Of a stretch of 64,000 nt of DNA, positions 54,624 through 63,961 are shown piece after piece (the stretch's first letter is position 1; the number at the start of each line of letters is the position of its first letter). A model generated the notes under the pieces. The model worked only from the letters and a program-made list of their open reading frames with translations, did not search any database and was not told the DNA's origin. Position numbers and translations under genes: made by a program. The DNA is from CBDCFL01 sp965216135 (GTDB lineage Bacteria > Pseudomonadota > Alphaproteobacteria > Rhodobacterales > Rhodobacteraceae), in contig CBDCFL010000014.1 of NCBI GenBank assembly GCA_965216135.1, forward strand, positions 1 through 64,000, in the 5' to 3' direction.

Positions 54624-54865
54624 TAAGGCCGGTGCGGTCACGGAGTAGGCTTTGCGGCAACGCCGAGGGGCGTGCACCCATTTGATGGTCGGCTTCCTGA
54701 AGGATAACGAAATCGGCCCCAAGCGCGTCGATGGCTCCCAATATGCGGTCGGGATCGCGCCTTAGATCGGTGCCCAACGCAGCACGGATATTATAGCTTG
54801 CAAGGCGCAGTGGTCTTTCGTGTGGATCGGCCATTACCTAGATAGTGCGTTGATAACAGGCGCCG

Positions 54866-56050
54866 CTATTTCAGCGACTTAAGCGAAATCGCCTTTTCAA
54901 TCTCATGGCGCACCATGCGCCGGACGTTTCGGGTAATGCGCTCGCCCAGGCGGCCCTGCAATTCGTCGCGCACGATGTCCGCAACGACCTTGCGCAGCAC
55001 ATCCTCGTCAACCAGAAGCTCCTCATCCGAAGACCAAACTTCGCCGCCGGATGCGCTGTCATCAGGCATCGCCGCAGGTGGTGGCGCGCCGATCTCGGCG
55101 GTATCGACTGGCGCGACGGCTGGGTCATGCGCCTCGGCATTGTCAGCCGTTATCTCGGCGACCGGCGTGTGGGGCTCATCGGGAATGCGCGGGGAATGTG
55201 AAAACACCGCCACTTCCGACAATATCAGCGGTGGCTCGGTATTGCGCGCCCGCTCCGGCGCGGGAAAATAGCCGGCTTCCACAACCTCATGCTGGTTTTG
55301 CTCTGGCTCAAACATCTGAGGTTCAGGCTCAAGCTCGGGTTCTTGTTCTGGCTCCGGCGAATTCTCAGGCATCTGAGGTACGGCTTCAATCTCAGGCTCG
55401 GCCATTGCGTCAGGCTGATCCTGCGGCACGACAGCGGCGGTCAAATCCATGTCCTCGCCCGACGCATCAGCCGGCACTTCGTCGCTCTGGAATTCTGACG
55501 GCGCGTCGTCGTCATAGCGGTTCCGGTAGCGCTCAAGGAAATGCAGTTTCGGCTGGTGAATGTCCTGCGGTTCGCTGCCGTCGGGCTCCCATTCGCTGCC
55601 GGTGCGTCCAACGGCGCGCTCCAGCTCAGCGATGCGAGCCTCCAGCAATTTACGCGACGCATGCGCAGCATCCGGCATCGAGCCTGGCTCCGTGCTCTGG
55701 TCGGTCTGGCTTTCGGCAATAACCGGCTCAGCGGGCAGGATCGACGCCGCAGGGTCCGCTGTTGGCTCTGACGTCGCGGCGACTGCGCCCTCATCCGCGC
55801 CCAGAAAGACCGGTGGCTGATCATCTATCTCGACCGGTGCTTGGCTGAGATCAAGATCTTGAGGCGATTCTTGGCGGTCATCGTCGGGCACGTCAGCGGC
55901 GCTGTGACTGACGCGATGCGCGGGTGTCAGCATAAAAAGCGCCGCCTGCGCCTCGGCCGATGTGTTTTTTGCAGGATCGCGTTCTGAAACCAGCTTTCGG
56001 ATTGAAGACAGGACATCCTCGGTTTCCAAATTCGTCATCGACTTGGTCAT
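54866..56050 (-). CDS. PopZ-like (DUF2497-type) acidic protein
   Basis: 394 residues with short conserved ends and a long acidic Pro/Glu-rich middle. The N terminus (NLETEDVLSSIRKLVSERD) resembles the EDILASIRRII motif of PopZ. The C terminus (EELLVDEDVLRKVVADIVRDELQGRLGERITRNVRRMVRHEIEKAI) is helical and could oligomerise. PopZ forms polar matrices that anchor chromosomes in Caulobacter; a similar role here is an inference from the layout of ends and disordered middle. It is followed on the same strand only by the disrupted EEP gene; tolC and pcm lie upstream. Confidence 0.6.
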   Translation of the reverse strand: MTKSMTNLETEDVLSSIRKLVSERDPAKNTSAEAQAALFMLTPAHRVSHSAADVPDDDRQESPQDLDLSQAPVEIDDQPPVFLGADEGAVAATSEPTADPAASILPAEPVIAESQTDQSTEPGSMPDAAHASRKLLEARIAELERAVGRTGSEWEPDGSEPQDIHQPKLHFLERYRNRYDDDAPSEFQSDEVPADASGEDMDLTAAVVPQDQPDAMAEPEIEAVPQMPENSPEPEQEPELEPEPQMFEPEQNQHEVVEAGYFPAPERARNTEPPLILSEVAVFSHSPRIPDEPHTPVAEITADNAEAHDPAVAPVDTAEIGAPPPAAMPDDSASGGEVWSSDEELLVDEDVLRKVVADIVRDELQGRLGERITRNVRRMVRHEIEKAISLKSLK

Positions 56051-56120
56051 GATTTCCTTCCTGCCCCAATGGACCGATTGTAACCGGCGCGGCCCTGTCG
56101 AACAACCAATTGTCTAAATA

Positions 56121-57482
56121 TTACTGTTTTCCGAGCGCTTTGAGGATGTGATCCAGTTTTTTGCCCTGCGGACTTATTTTATGCACCGGAGCCGACCGTG
56201 CCGCATCGTAATAAGCACCCGGATCGTAGGTAGCCACGGCAAGACCCAGATGTTTGACGTTCAGCAGGCCCATTGCGGCGAGCAGCGAATAGACGGCGAC
56301 GTAGCGGTCCGACCCAGCCGAAAGACGCGCCGTCTCGGCATCCAGCAATTCCTGCTCGGCGTTGAGGACATCCAGGATTGTGCGCGCGCCAAGCGCGGTC
56401 TCTTCGCGCACACCTCTGAACGCCACACCCGATGCGCGCACCTGTTCCTGGCTGGCTTGCAGGCTGGCCTCGGCGACCGTAAGGCCCGACCAGGCATTGC
56501 CAAGGTTGCGGTCGATGTCATGGCGCACGATATGCAAGCTCGCTCGACTGGCGTCGCGCTGGGTGATTGCTTTGCGCAGCGCCGAGGCCAGCGCACCGCC
56601 GCGGTAAATGGCGCCGGAAAATGTCAGGCCGAGCGAAGCGCTGCTTGTGCTGTCCTGATCTAACCCGGCCGATGCAGAGCCGGAAAGCACCGGTTTCAGC
56701 GCCGCCTCGGCCAGGGCGACATTCATCTCTGCCACCGTGACCGCGCGCTGCGCCTGGGCCATATCCGGATGGCGCTGGCGCGCCAACGCGCGCGCCGCAT
56801 CGAGGCTATTGGGCACTTCGGGGGCCGGCGGCAGCGCCGAGAGCGATCCGGGATAAGTGCCGACCGAGGCGCGGTAATCTTCGCGCGAGCGGTCGAGATC
56901 TCCGCGTGCGGCGGCAAGTGCTGCGCGCGCCGAGGCCAGGCGCGCCTCGGCCAGGGCGACATCGGTGCGGGTAATTTCGCCCACTTCAAAGCGGTCGCGC
57001 GCGGCCTGCAGTTCCCGTTCGATGACGCGCACGTTGTTGGTGCGCAGCTCGACAATCGCGCCATCGCGCTGCATCGATGTATAGGCCACAACCGCGCCCA
57101 AAAGCACGTTTTGCTCCACCCCGCGCAGTGCTGCGCGCAGCGACATGACGTTTTCGCGGGCCAGATCGCGGCGCAGCTGACCGGCACCGAAATCAAAAAG
57201 CACCAGGCTGGCGGTAAGCGACAAATTCGAGCTGGTCGATGCGCTTAGTGTCGAATAATTGCTCGACAATGAATAGCTGAGCACCGGACGCAACGCCGCC
57301 GTCGCGGCGGCCACATCTTCATCTGCGGCGCGCAGCAATGCGCGGTTTTGGTCCAAAAGCCCGGAATGGTCATAAGCGCCGCTGAGCGCCCCGGCCAACG
57401 TGTCGGACATCGCCACCGAGGGCAGCAATAAGCCCAGCGCCAGAATGGTGGCCAGCGGACGGCCCAGTGATGGCGTGATCAT
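56121..57482 (-). CDS. tolC: TolC-family outer-membrane efflux protein
   Basis: 453 residues. A signal peptide (PLATILALGLLLPSVAMS) is followed by two OEP repeats of long coiled-coil helices; duplicated motifs ANVMSLRAALRGVEQNVLLGAVVAYTSM and ALRKAITQRDASRASLHIVRHDIDRNLGNAWSGL mark the two halves. As a trimer it would form the outer-membrane and periplasmic channel for drug export or type I secretion. The Met at 57482 follows GGGGGG; an upstream Met at 57509 is less likely. It lies 57 bp after pcm on the same strand, a pair common in alphaproteobacteria. Confidence 0.93.
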   Translation of the reverse strand: MITPSLGRPLATILALGLLLPSVAMSDTLAGALSGAYDHSGLLDQNRALLRAADEDVAAATAALRPVLSYSLSSNYSTLSASTSSNLSLTASLVLFDFGAGQLRRDLARENVMSLRAALRGVEQNVLLGAVVAYTSMQRDGAIVELRTNNVRVIERELQAARDRFEVGEITRTDVALAEARLASARAALAAARGDLDRSREDYRASVGTYPGSLSALPPAPEVPNSLDAARALARQRHPDMAQAQRAVTVAEMNVALAEAALKPVLSGSASAGLDQDSTSSASLGLTFSGAIYRGGALASALRKAITQRDASRASLHIVRHDIDRNLGNAWSGLTVAEASLQASQEQVRASGVAFRGVREETALGARTILDVLNAEQELLDAETARLSAGSDRYVAVYSLLAAMGLLNVKHLGLAVATYDPGAYYDAARSAPVHKISPQGKKLDHILKALGKQ

Positions 57483-57539
57483 GCGCACCCCCCCGATGCT
57501 CCGGGCCAATCCCGGCTAAAGGCATATCGACCGGTTGCG

Positions 57540-58190
57540 CTAAAGCGCGAAGGCCGCGGCCCGGGCAAATCCCGGCAAAAGAGGCGCTGAGGCATTGAAG
57601 GCAAAACGCCAGTTTGTGTTGTCGCCCGATTTATGGCCGATCTTGCAGGTTCCAACCCCATCAACAAAAATAGCAGCAATGAGCCCGCCATCGCGCAGCT
57701 GATCAAGCAGCGTCGCGCCGATCACCTCAATACCGCCCTGGATGACAATAACATCGTAAGGCCCGTGTTTGGCATCGCCGTCGGCCAGCTCTGCGGTGAT
57801 AACCGCGACATTATCCGCTCCGGCCTCTGACAGGCGGGTCTGTGCCTCTTCGGCCAATTCAGCAATGCTTTCGACGGCCACCACTGCCTCGGCCAGATGA
57901 GCGATTACGGCGCTGGAGTAGCCGAGACCACATCCCAGATCGAGAACCGCGTCGCCGGGTTGAATATTCAGCGCATCCAGCATCTTGGCCATCGTTCGCG
58001 GCTCGAGCACCACGCGATCATCGCCGATCACAATGTTTTCGCTGAGATAGGCAATTTCGCGCAGATGGTCGGGCAGAAAGCTCTCTTTGGGCACGCTGAG
58101 CATCGCCTCGATGATCGGATATTTGGTGACATCCGAAGGGCGCACTTGTGTGTCCACCATATTCGTTCGGCGGGCGGCATAATCGGCCAT
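57540..58190 (-). CDS. pcm: Protein-L-isoaspartate O-methyltransferase
   Basis: 216 residues. It methylates isoaspartyl residues so they can revert to aspartate. SAM motif I is VLDLGCGLGYSSAVIAHLA, post-motif VVAVESIAEL. The N-terminal MVDTQVRPSDVTKYPIIEAML is typical of the alphaproteobacterial group found next to tolC, which may have diverged from classical PCMT activity. It is the first gene of pcm-tolC. Confidence 0.88.
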   Translation of the reverse strand: MADYAARRTNMVDTQVRPSDVTKYPIIEAMLSVPKESFLPDHLREIAYLSENIVIGDDRVVLEPRTMAKMLDALNIQPGDAVLDLGCGLGYSSAVIAHLAEAVVAVESIAELAEEAQTRLSEAGADNVAVITAELADGDAKHGPYDVIVIQGGIEVIGATLLDQLRDGGLIAAIFVDGVGTCKIGHKSGDNTNWRFAFNASAPLLPGFARAAAFAL

Positions 58191-58358
58191 TTGCGGCGCT
58201 CATTTGCTTGCTAAAGGTTCGTGCGATGTTTTGGCACATGCGTGCGACACCAGCAACACGGTCTTTGGTGCCCGTTTTGGGGTCGGCGCGCAATTGTCGG
58301 CGCGTCGGCATAACCGCTTGACGCTCGATAATGCGAAACCTAATGAAGCCAGGGCTTC

Positions 58359-58432
58359 GGCGAGTTGGCGGAGTGGTTACGCAGCGGATTGCAAATCCGT
58401 GTACACCGGTTCGATTCCGGTACTCGCCTCCA
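58359..58432 (+). tRNA. tRNA-Cys (GCA)
   Basis: 74 nt with encoded CCA. Acceptor arms GGCGAGT and ACTCGCC, anticodon arm GCGGATTGCAAATCCGT with anticodon GCA, T-arm CCGGTTCGATTCCGG. It lies between pcm (divergent) and the palindromic repeat with the IS630 insertion. Confidence 0.97.
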
Positions 58433-58584
58433 AAAAATCAGCACGGCCGGCCGACGCGGCAACAGCTGTTATGAGCCCATTTATGCAAAATGCATTTCAC
58501 GCAACGCAGGGCAGCGCCCGGCCGCGGGTGGGCGCCTCTGCCGGTCGAGGTCTGCGCTTTACGGTGCCGCCACATCGTATGTTA

Positions 58585-59745
58585 TACCAGCGGCATTTAA
58601 CATTGACCGATATGGGCCCATTTTCGCATTCCGATTGATGTGATGGTTTCGGGCTGTGCGATGAGCTTTTTCCAAGCTTCGCATCCAGCATCGACGATGG
58701 CATTGTAGTCTTCGAACACGCGGTTGGAGAGCCAATTGGCGCGCAAGTACTGCCAGATATTTTCCACCGGGTTCAGTTCCGGAGCGCGCGATGGCAGCAG
58801 GATGATGGTGAGGTTCTTCGGGACTTTGAGTTTGCCGGTGGTGTGCCATCCGGCCCGATCCATCAGCACAACCGCATGGGCCTTTCGGGCGACGTGGCGG
58901 CTGATCTCGTCGAGATGCATCTGCATGGCTTGCGCGTCCGCCCAAGGCAGCATGAGCGCCGCCCCCTTGCCGTGAGCCGGACAGATGGTGCCGAACAGAT
59001 AGGCGTTGTGATAGCGCTGATCGGCCGGCTGGCGGGGGCGCGTGCCCTTTCTCGCCCACAGGCGCGTCAGGCCATTCTTCTGGCCAAGGCGTGCTTCGTC
59101 CTGGAACCAGATCTCCACCGGCGTTCCCGCTGGCAGGTCAGCTATATGCACCTGGAGCGTGTCGGCGAAGTTTTTTTAAACGCCTCGATGATCCGCTTAT
59201 CCTGCCTGGGATGCTGCGGGCGGGCGCTGATATGGGCAAAGCCCAGTTCGCCAAGCAGTCTGGATATCCCGCGCTCGGAATAGATGACGCCAAAGCGCGC
59301 CTCGATCACCCGCTTCAGGTCGATCCGCCGCCAGCGGACAACCCCGTCCACCGCCGGATCGGGGCCGGTCTCGACAATCTCGCCAAGTTCTTTCATCTGG
59401 ACATCGCTCAGGTAGCGCGTCCGGCCCGCGCCCTTGCGGTTGGTGAGGCCATCCGGTCCCTCTTCGTTGAACCGGTGAACCCAGTCCCGCAGGGTTTGGC
59501 GATCCATCCCACCGATCCTTGCGGCCTCTCCACGGCGCATGCCATCGTAGACCGCCGCAAGAGACAACAGACGGCGGCTCTGCCGGGCATCCTTGCAACG
59601 GCTGGCGAGTTTACGAAGGTGGCGGGCATCAAAGTCGCGACGAAGCGGAACACTGGCTGGCATGGCGATCCTCCTTTGCCAACCTTGAATCAGATCAAAA
59701 CCGATTTGGGAATCCCCACAGAGTCAGAAATTGATGCCGTTGGTA
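58585..59745 (-). mobile_element. IS630-family element (copy d)
   Basis: 1161 bp with ends TACCAGCGGCATT and GATGCCGTTGGTA and flanking TTA (58582-58584, 59746-59748). Near-identical to copy b at 24336-25463 but without its internal loss. It is inserted in the palindromic repeat, not in a gene. Confidence 0.92.
58597..59663 (-). CDS. IS630-family transposase, two frames joined at an A7 run
   Basis: The N-terminal part (59663-59142) has the helix-turn-helix AARIGGMDRQTLRDWVHRF and ends FKKTSPTRSRCI. The C-terminal part (59151-58597) has FQDEARLG, LMDRAGWH and ELNPVENIWQ, all three catalytic positions. At the junction (59169-59175 on the plus strand) there are seven A in the coding strand where copy b has eight; one added A would fuse the halves as FKKNFADTLQVHI. 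Full-length product therefore needs ribosomal or transcriptional slippage. Confidence 0.88.
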
Positions 59746-59978
59746 TTAATTCGGGTGTGCAGGCGGTGGAGAAGCGCCCGCCCGTCGCACCGGAGGTGCG
59801 CCACTAAACATTGGCATGCCTCCGGCATGACAGGGCGGTCGGGCGCTGCCCGGCGGCACTTCGTGCCTTGTTGCCGGGTAAGGGCGAAGCGTCGCGAGCG
59901 CGCGCTATTCCCCGCGGAGCGACCCGCAGCGGCAGCTCGGTATTGACCCGGACCGGGCACTGCCGTCAAAGACGGCCA

Positions 59979-61262
59979 ATGTTGCTGCGTATCTATATGG
60001 TTTTGGCAGCGCCGGTTCTTGGGCTGGTGTTGATCTGGCGGATCGTCACCCGGCGCGAGTCCTGGGCTGATGCGGGCGAGCGGCTCGTTTTGGGAGGATC
60101 CCGCAGCAGCGATGAGTGTTATGTCTGGGTTCACGGCGCATCGGTTGGCGAGATTACCGCCGCGCGCGGCCTGATCGAGCGGATTTTGCGTGAAACCGGC
60201 CGACCCGTGGTTGTGACCGTCAATACCGCGACCGCCAGGTCCGCTGTCGAAAAATGGCGATGCACGGGGCTGGAGGTTCGGCTGGCACCGATGGATGCCC
60301 TGGGCGCGACGCGCAGGTTTTTGCGAAGCTGGGAACCTTTATCGCTGGTCTCTCTGGAGCATGAGCTTTGGCCGGGAAGGCTCTTTATCTGTTCGCAAAA
60401 ATCCATTTCGGTCTTCGCGGTTTCGGCTCGGCTTTCTGTGCGGGCGGCGCGCGCCCCACTTGGCTTGCGTCACATCCGCCGCGACGCGATGGATGCGCTG
60501 ACCCGCGTCTGGCCGATGGACGACGAACAGCGCCTTCGGCTGCGCCGCGCCGGTGTGGATAGCGACAAGTTAGCGGCCACGCTGAACCTGAAGCTCTTGT
60601 CGCGGACTTCGTCTCGCGACCGGCCAGCGGATGACAACGCGCTTTCCGGCTGGGCAGCCGATGACCTCACCGTGCTGCTTGCCGCCTCGACCCATGCGGG
60701 CGAAGAAGAGATCGTGATCGCGGCATTTGTCGAGGCGGTCAAACTGCGCCCCGGCCTTCGGCTGATCATCGCGCCGCGCCATTCTGAGCGCCGCGCGGGA
60801 ATTGCCGCCTTGCTCGGCGCGCGCAGTTTATCTTACGCACAGCGCACCAAGGGGCAGATACCTGACCACGACACGCCGATTTACCTGGCCGACACGATGC
60901 ACGAGATGGCGCTGTGGTATGGGCGCGCGGCGGCGACCATTATCGGGGGAAGTTTCGTGGACAAGGGCGGGCATACGCCGGTTGAGCCGGTGATGGCGGG
61001 CTCGCCGCCGATCCACGGGCCGTATATCGCCAACCATCGCGCCGCTTTTGATCTGCTTGCCCGGGCAAATGCGACACTGTCCGTTGATGGCGGGGCCGAT
61101 CTGGGCACATGTCTTGCCAACCTTCCGGGGCAGGGTGATTTGCTGCAGATGGCAAAGGCTGGCCAGTCGATAATCAACGAACATGCCGCAAAAATGAACC
61201 TGGTAATGGGCGAGGTGGTCGCCGCGGTGAGAGACCAGGCGACCCGCGCCGACAGTGAGTAA
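59979..61262 (+). CDS. waaA: 3-deoxy-D-manno-octulosonic acid transferase
   Basis: 427 residues, glycosyltransferase family 30. It adds Kdo to lipid A precursors at the cytoplasmic face of the inner membrane. The N-terminal membrane anchor is MVLAAPVLGLVLIWRIV, and the catalytic Glu58 lies in WVHGASVGEITAA. The C-terminal domain has LLAASTHAGEEE, LIIAPRHSERR and GGSFVDKGGHTPVEP. The ATG at 59979 gives the family start; the frame from 59811 runs through repeat sequence. It is the first gene after the repeat region, in a co-directional run to lysC. Confidence 0.92.
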   Translation: MLLRIYMVLAAPVLGLVLIWRIVTRRESWADAGERLVLGGSRSSDECYVWVHGASVGEITAARGLIERILRETGRPVVVTVNTATARSAVEKWRCTGLEVRLAPMDALGATRRFLRSWEPLSLVSLEHELWPGRLFICSQKSISVFAVSARLSVRAARAPLGLRHIRRDAMDALTRVWPMDDEQRLRLRRAGVDSDKLAATLNLKLLSRTSSRDRPADDNALSGWAADDLTVLLAASTHAGEEEIVIAAFVEAVKLRPGLRLIIAPRHSERRAGIAALLGARSLSYAQRTKGQIPDHDTPIYLADTMHEMALWYGRAAATIIGGSFVDKGGHTPVEPVMAGSPPIHGPYIANHRAAFDLLARANATLSVDGGADLGTCLANLPGQGDLLQMAKAGQSIINEHAAKMNLVMGEVVAAVRDQATRADSE

Positions 61263-61402
61263 GATTAACCCGAAAGCAATCCATTGGCCCGAATATGGGG
61301 CTGCGGAAAGTTGTTAGCCGAATTTGAACGCCTGATCTCGCCTGTCGCCAATTCGCGCCGCGGCAATTGATTTCCGCGCATACATGATTATGTTCGCCGC
61401 TT

Positions 61403-61852
61403 ATGATCCGATACACTCTGAAATGCCCTGCCAGCCATGCGTTTGAAAGCTGGTTCAAATCCAGCGCGGCATTCGATGAGTTGGTCGCTGCCAGACATGT
61501 GACCTGCCCGGTATGCGGCGCGTTGACCAAAGAAAAGGCGCTGATGGCACCTGACGTGCTGCCCGCGCGGGCCAGCGTCGCACCTTTGCAAAAACCTGGA
61601 AATGCGATGCACGCTCTGGCCGCGCCAGCCTCACCAGCCGAGGCCGCGCTCAAGGAATTGCGACGCAAGGTGCAGGACAATTCCGAATATGTCGGGCAGA
61701 AATTCGCCACCGAGGCGCGGGCGATCCATCTGGGCGACGCCCCAGAGCGGTCGATCTACGGCGAGGCGAGCAGCGAAGAGGCCCGCAAGCTGGTGGACGA
61801 TGGGGTGCCGGTCGCACCCCTGCCCTTTGTTCCGACACGCAAAGCCAACTGA
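61403..61852 (+). CDS. DUF1178 family protein
   Basis: 149 residues. The N terminus MIRYTLKCPASHAFESWFKSSAAFDEL with a later CPVCGA defines DUF1178; the Cys residues could bind zinc. A C-terminal conserved part (AERSIYGEASSEEARKLVDDGVPVAPLPF) is also typical. Function unknown. It is three bases ahead of the SDR gene and 140 bp after waaA. Confidence 0.9.
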   Translation: MIRYTLKCPASHAFESWFKSSAAFDELVAARHVTCPVCGALTKEKALMAPDVLPARASVAPLQKPGNAMHALAAPASPAEAALKELRRKVQDNSEYVGQKFATEARAIHLGDAPERSIYGEASSEEARKLVDDGVPVAPLPFVPTRKAN

Positions 61853-61855
61853 CCC

Positions 61856-62488
61856 ATGCGCGCCATTGTAACCGGTGCGAACCGGGGTATCGGGCGTGGG
61901 CTTGCAGATCGGCTAGAGGCAGAAGGCTACGAGGTCGTCGCGACTGCCCGCAGCGCCGCGGCAGGGCTGGCGCAACTGGACGTTACCGATCCCAAGTCAG
62001 TGGCTGATTTCGGGGCGCGAATGGCCGCGGTCCCGACCGATCTTTTGGTCTGCAACGCCGGGGTCTATCTCGACAAGGCGCAATCACTGGACCAAGGCTA
62101 TGATGCTGATCTTTGGGCGCGGACTTTTGCGGCCAACGTCACCGGGGTTTTCCTGACAATTCAAGCACTTTTGCCCAACTTGCGGGCTGCACCAAAGCCC
62201 AGGATCGCGATTATCTCGTCAATCATGGCGTCCTCTCTGAGCGCGCCGGGCGGCAGCTATGCCTACCGGGCCAGCAAAGCAGCCGCACTGAACCTGGGGC
62301 GTAATCTGGCCAATGATCTGAAGGCCGACGGCATTTCCGTCGGCATTTATCATCCAGGCTGGGTGCGAACGGATATGGGTGGGCAAACGGCGGATATCGA
62401 CGTTGAGGCGTCGGTTGCCGGTCTGTGCGCCCGATTTGGCGAATTGTCGCTGGCATCGACCGGCGCGTTCCTTAAGCTGGGACGGTGA
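61856..62488 (+). CDS. Short-chain dehydrogenase/reductase
   Basis: 210 residues. The cofactor motif is TGANRGIGRGL, with NAG in LVCNAGVYLD, and the catalytic Ser/Tyr/Lys are in IISSIMASSL and YAYRASKAA. An NAD(P)-dependent oxidoreductase; the substrate is unknown. It is slightly short for the family, with only a brief C-terminal part after GWVRTDMGG. Its stop overlaps an upstream extension of the lysC frame. Confidence 0.87.
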   Translation: MRAIVTGANRGIGRGLADRLEAEGYEVVATARSAAAGLAQLDVTDPKSVADFGARMAAVPTDLLVCNAGVYLDKAQSLDQGYDADLWARTFAANVTGVFLTIQALLPNLRAAPKPRIAIISSIMASSLSAPGGSYAYRASKAAALNLGRNLANDLKADGISVGIYHPGWVRTDMGGQTADIDVEASVAGLCARFGELSLASTGAFLKLGR

Positions 62489-62574
62489 AGAGATGTTATT
62501 TTAGAGCCGCTTGCTCTGACAGCGGCGCCAGAATAGAAACCCGCGAGCGCTGGGACAGGATTGCGACGCGGATC

Positions 62575-63813
62575 ATGCCGATACTGGTGATGAAATTCGG
62601 CGGCACGTCGGTGGCGACGCTGGACCGCATCCGCCGCGCGGCCAAGCGCGTCGGCCGCGAGGTGGCCAACGGCTATGGTGTGATCGTCATTGTCTCGGCC
62701 ATGGCCGGGCGGACCAACGAGCTGATTGGTTGGGTTGATAAGACCAGCAAATTTTACGACGCACGCGAATATGACGCTGTGGTGTCGTCCGGCGAGCAGG
62801 TCACAGCCGGCCTTATGGCGCTGACATTGCAGGAAATGGAGGTTCCGGCGCGCAGCTGGCAGGGCTGGCAGGTGCCTTTGGTCACGACATCTGCGCATGG
62901 CGCCGCGCGGATCGTCGAGATACCGACAGCTAATATTCTGGCCAAATTCGCCAAAGGCATGCAGGTCGCGGTCGTGGCTGGATTTCAAGGCATCGCCAAG
63001 GATAACCGGATCACCACATTTGGCCGCGGCGGATCAGACACCACAGCGGTGGCGTTCGCGGCGGCCTTCGGGGCGGAGCGCTGTGACATCTACACCGATG
63101 TCGACGGCGTCTATACCACTGATCCGCACATCAGTGCCAAAGCGCGCAAGCTCGATCGGATCGCGTTTGAGGAAATGCTGGAATTGGCCTCGCTGGGGGC
63201 CAAGGTCTTGCAAACGCGCTCGGTTGAACTGGCGATGCGCTACAACGTCAAATTGCGAGTGCTGTCGAGTTTTGAAGACAATGACGAACATGCAGGCACG
63301 CTGGTCTGTGCCGAGGAGGATATTGTGGAAGATAATGTTGTTGCCGGTGTCGCCCATTCGCGCGACGAGGCGAAAATGACCCTGATCTCGGTGGCCGACC
63401 GGCCGGGAATTGCGGCGGCCATATTCGGCCCGCTGGCCGAGGCCGGGGTGAATGTCGACATGATCGTGCAGAACATTTCCGAAGAGGGGCGCACGGACAT
63501 GACGTTTTCCTGCCCCGTCGGTCACGTGGGCCGCGCCGAGCGGGCTGTTCAGGCGGCCAAGGAGCGCGGCGACATCAATTACCACGATCTGGTCGCCGAT
63601 GAGGACGTGGCAAAAGTGTCTGTCGTCGGCATCGGCATGCGGTCACATGCGGGCGTCGCGGCGCAGATGTTTACGGCCTTGTCCAATGAGGGGATCAACA
63701 TCAAGGTGATTACAACGTCCGAGATCAAAATCTCGGTTTTGATCGACCGCAAATACTTGGAACTGGCCGTTCAGGCCCTGCATGATGTTTTCGAATTGGA
63801 AAAAGCCGCCTGA
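62575..63813 (+). CDS. lysC: Aspartate kinase
   Basis: 412 residues. It phosphorylates aspartate in the first step to lysine, threonine and methionine. The kinase domain begins VMKFGGTSVA and has TFGRGGSDTTAVAFAAAF and DVDGVYTTDPH. Two C-terminal ACT domains (ADRPGIAAAIFGPLAEAGVNVDMI and SHAGVAAQMFTALSNEGINIKVI) bind the feedback inhibitors. The ATG at 62575 is the family start; the longer frame from 62485 is unlikely. Confidence 0.97.
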   Translation: MPILVMKFGGTSVATLDRIRRAAKRVGREVANGYGVIVIVSAMAGRTNELIGWVDKTSKFYDAREYDAVVSSGEQVTAGLMALTLQEMEVPARSWQGWQVPLVTTSAHGAARIVEIPTANILAKFAKGMQVAVVAGFQGIAKDNRITTFGRGGSDTTAVAFAAAFGAERCDIYTDVDGVYTTDPHISAKARKLDRIAFEEMLELASLGAKVLQTRSVELAMRYNVKLRVLSSFEDNDEHAGTLVCAEEDIVEDNVVAGVAHSRDEAKMTLISVADRPGIAAAIFGPLAEAGVNVDMIVQNISEEGRTDMTFSCPVGHVGRAERAVQAAKERGDINYHDLVADEDVAKVSVVGIGMRSHAGVAAQMFTALSNEGINIKVITTSEIKISVLIDRKYLELAVQALHDVFELEKAA

Positions 63814-63961
63814 CTTTTTGCCAAAGACGATTCATGCCGGATTATGGCAATCATTCTGCCCACTTGCGCAGGCCCGCAATTGGACTTTTCGCCGCCATTG
63901 ATCCTGCGCTAGACTAAACTTAATTTTTAACCGGTCGGCTGCCAGCATTGCGATTACTCTG

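Larger units (their letters stand above)
52896..54834 (-). pseudogene. Endonuclease/exonuclease/phosphatase-family gene disrupted by IS630
   Basis: The N-terminal part (54834-54627) reads PLRLASYNIRAALGTDLRRDPDRIL...VILQEADH, with the metal-binding Asn and Glu of the EEP fold. The C-terminal part (53455-52896) has GVHLGLMRRSRRAQL, IIMGDFNEWS and SDHLPVITEI with the catalytic Asp/Asn and His. Removing IS630 and one TAA rejoins TGL and SPLPIADHEQGLGW. Members cleave phosphodiesters in DNA, RNA or lipids. The last ~12 residues are read from the antisense strand of tRNA-Arg. Confidence 0.88.
58509..59851. repeat. 133-bp class palindromic repeat, copy 3, split by IS630 copy d
   Basis: The left end GGGCAGCGCCCGGCCGC (58509-58525) and right end GCGGTCGGGCGCTGCCC (59835-59851) are the same terminal repeats as copies 1 and 2. 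The interior halves (58526-58584 and 59746-59834) match copies 1 and 2 on both sides of IS630, in reverse orientation. The right half also has an extra GTGCGAC/GGAGGTGCGCC stretch. No gene lies in 58433-58584 or 59746-59978. Confidence 0.85.

Noticed and set aside
59811..59978. N-terminal extension of waaA
   Set aside because: The extra 56 codons run through the palindromic repeat and do not resemble the family; the Met at 59979 begins the usual membrane anchor.
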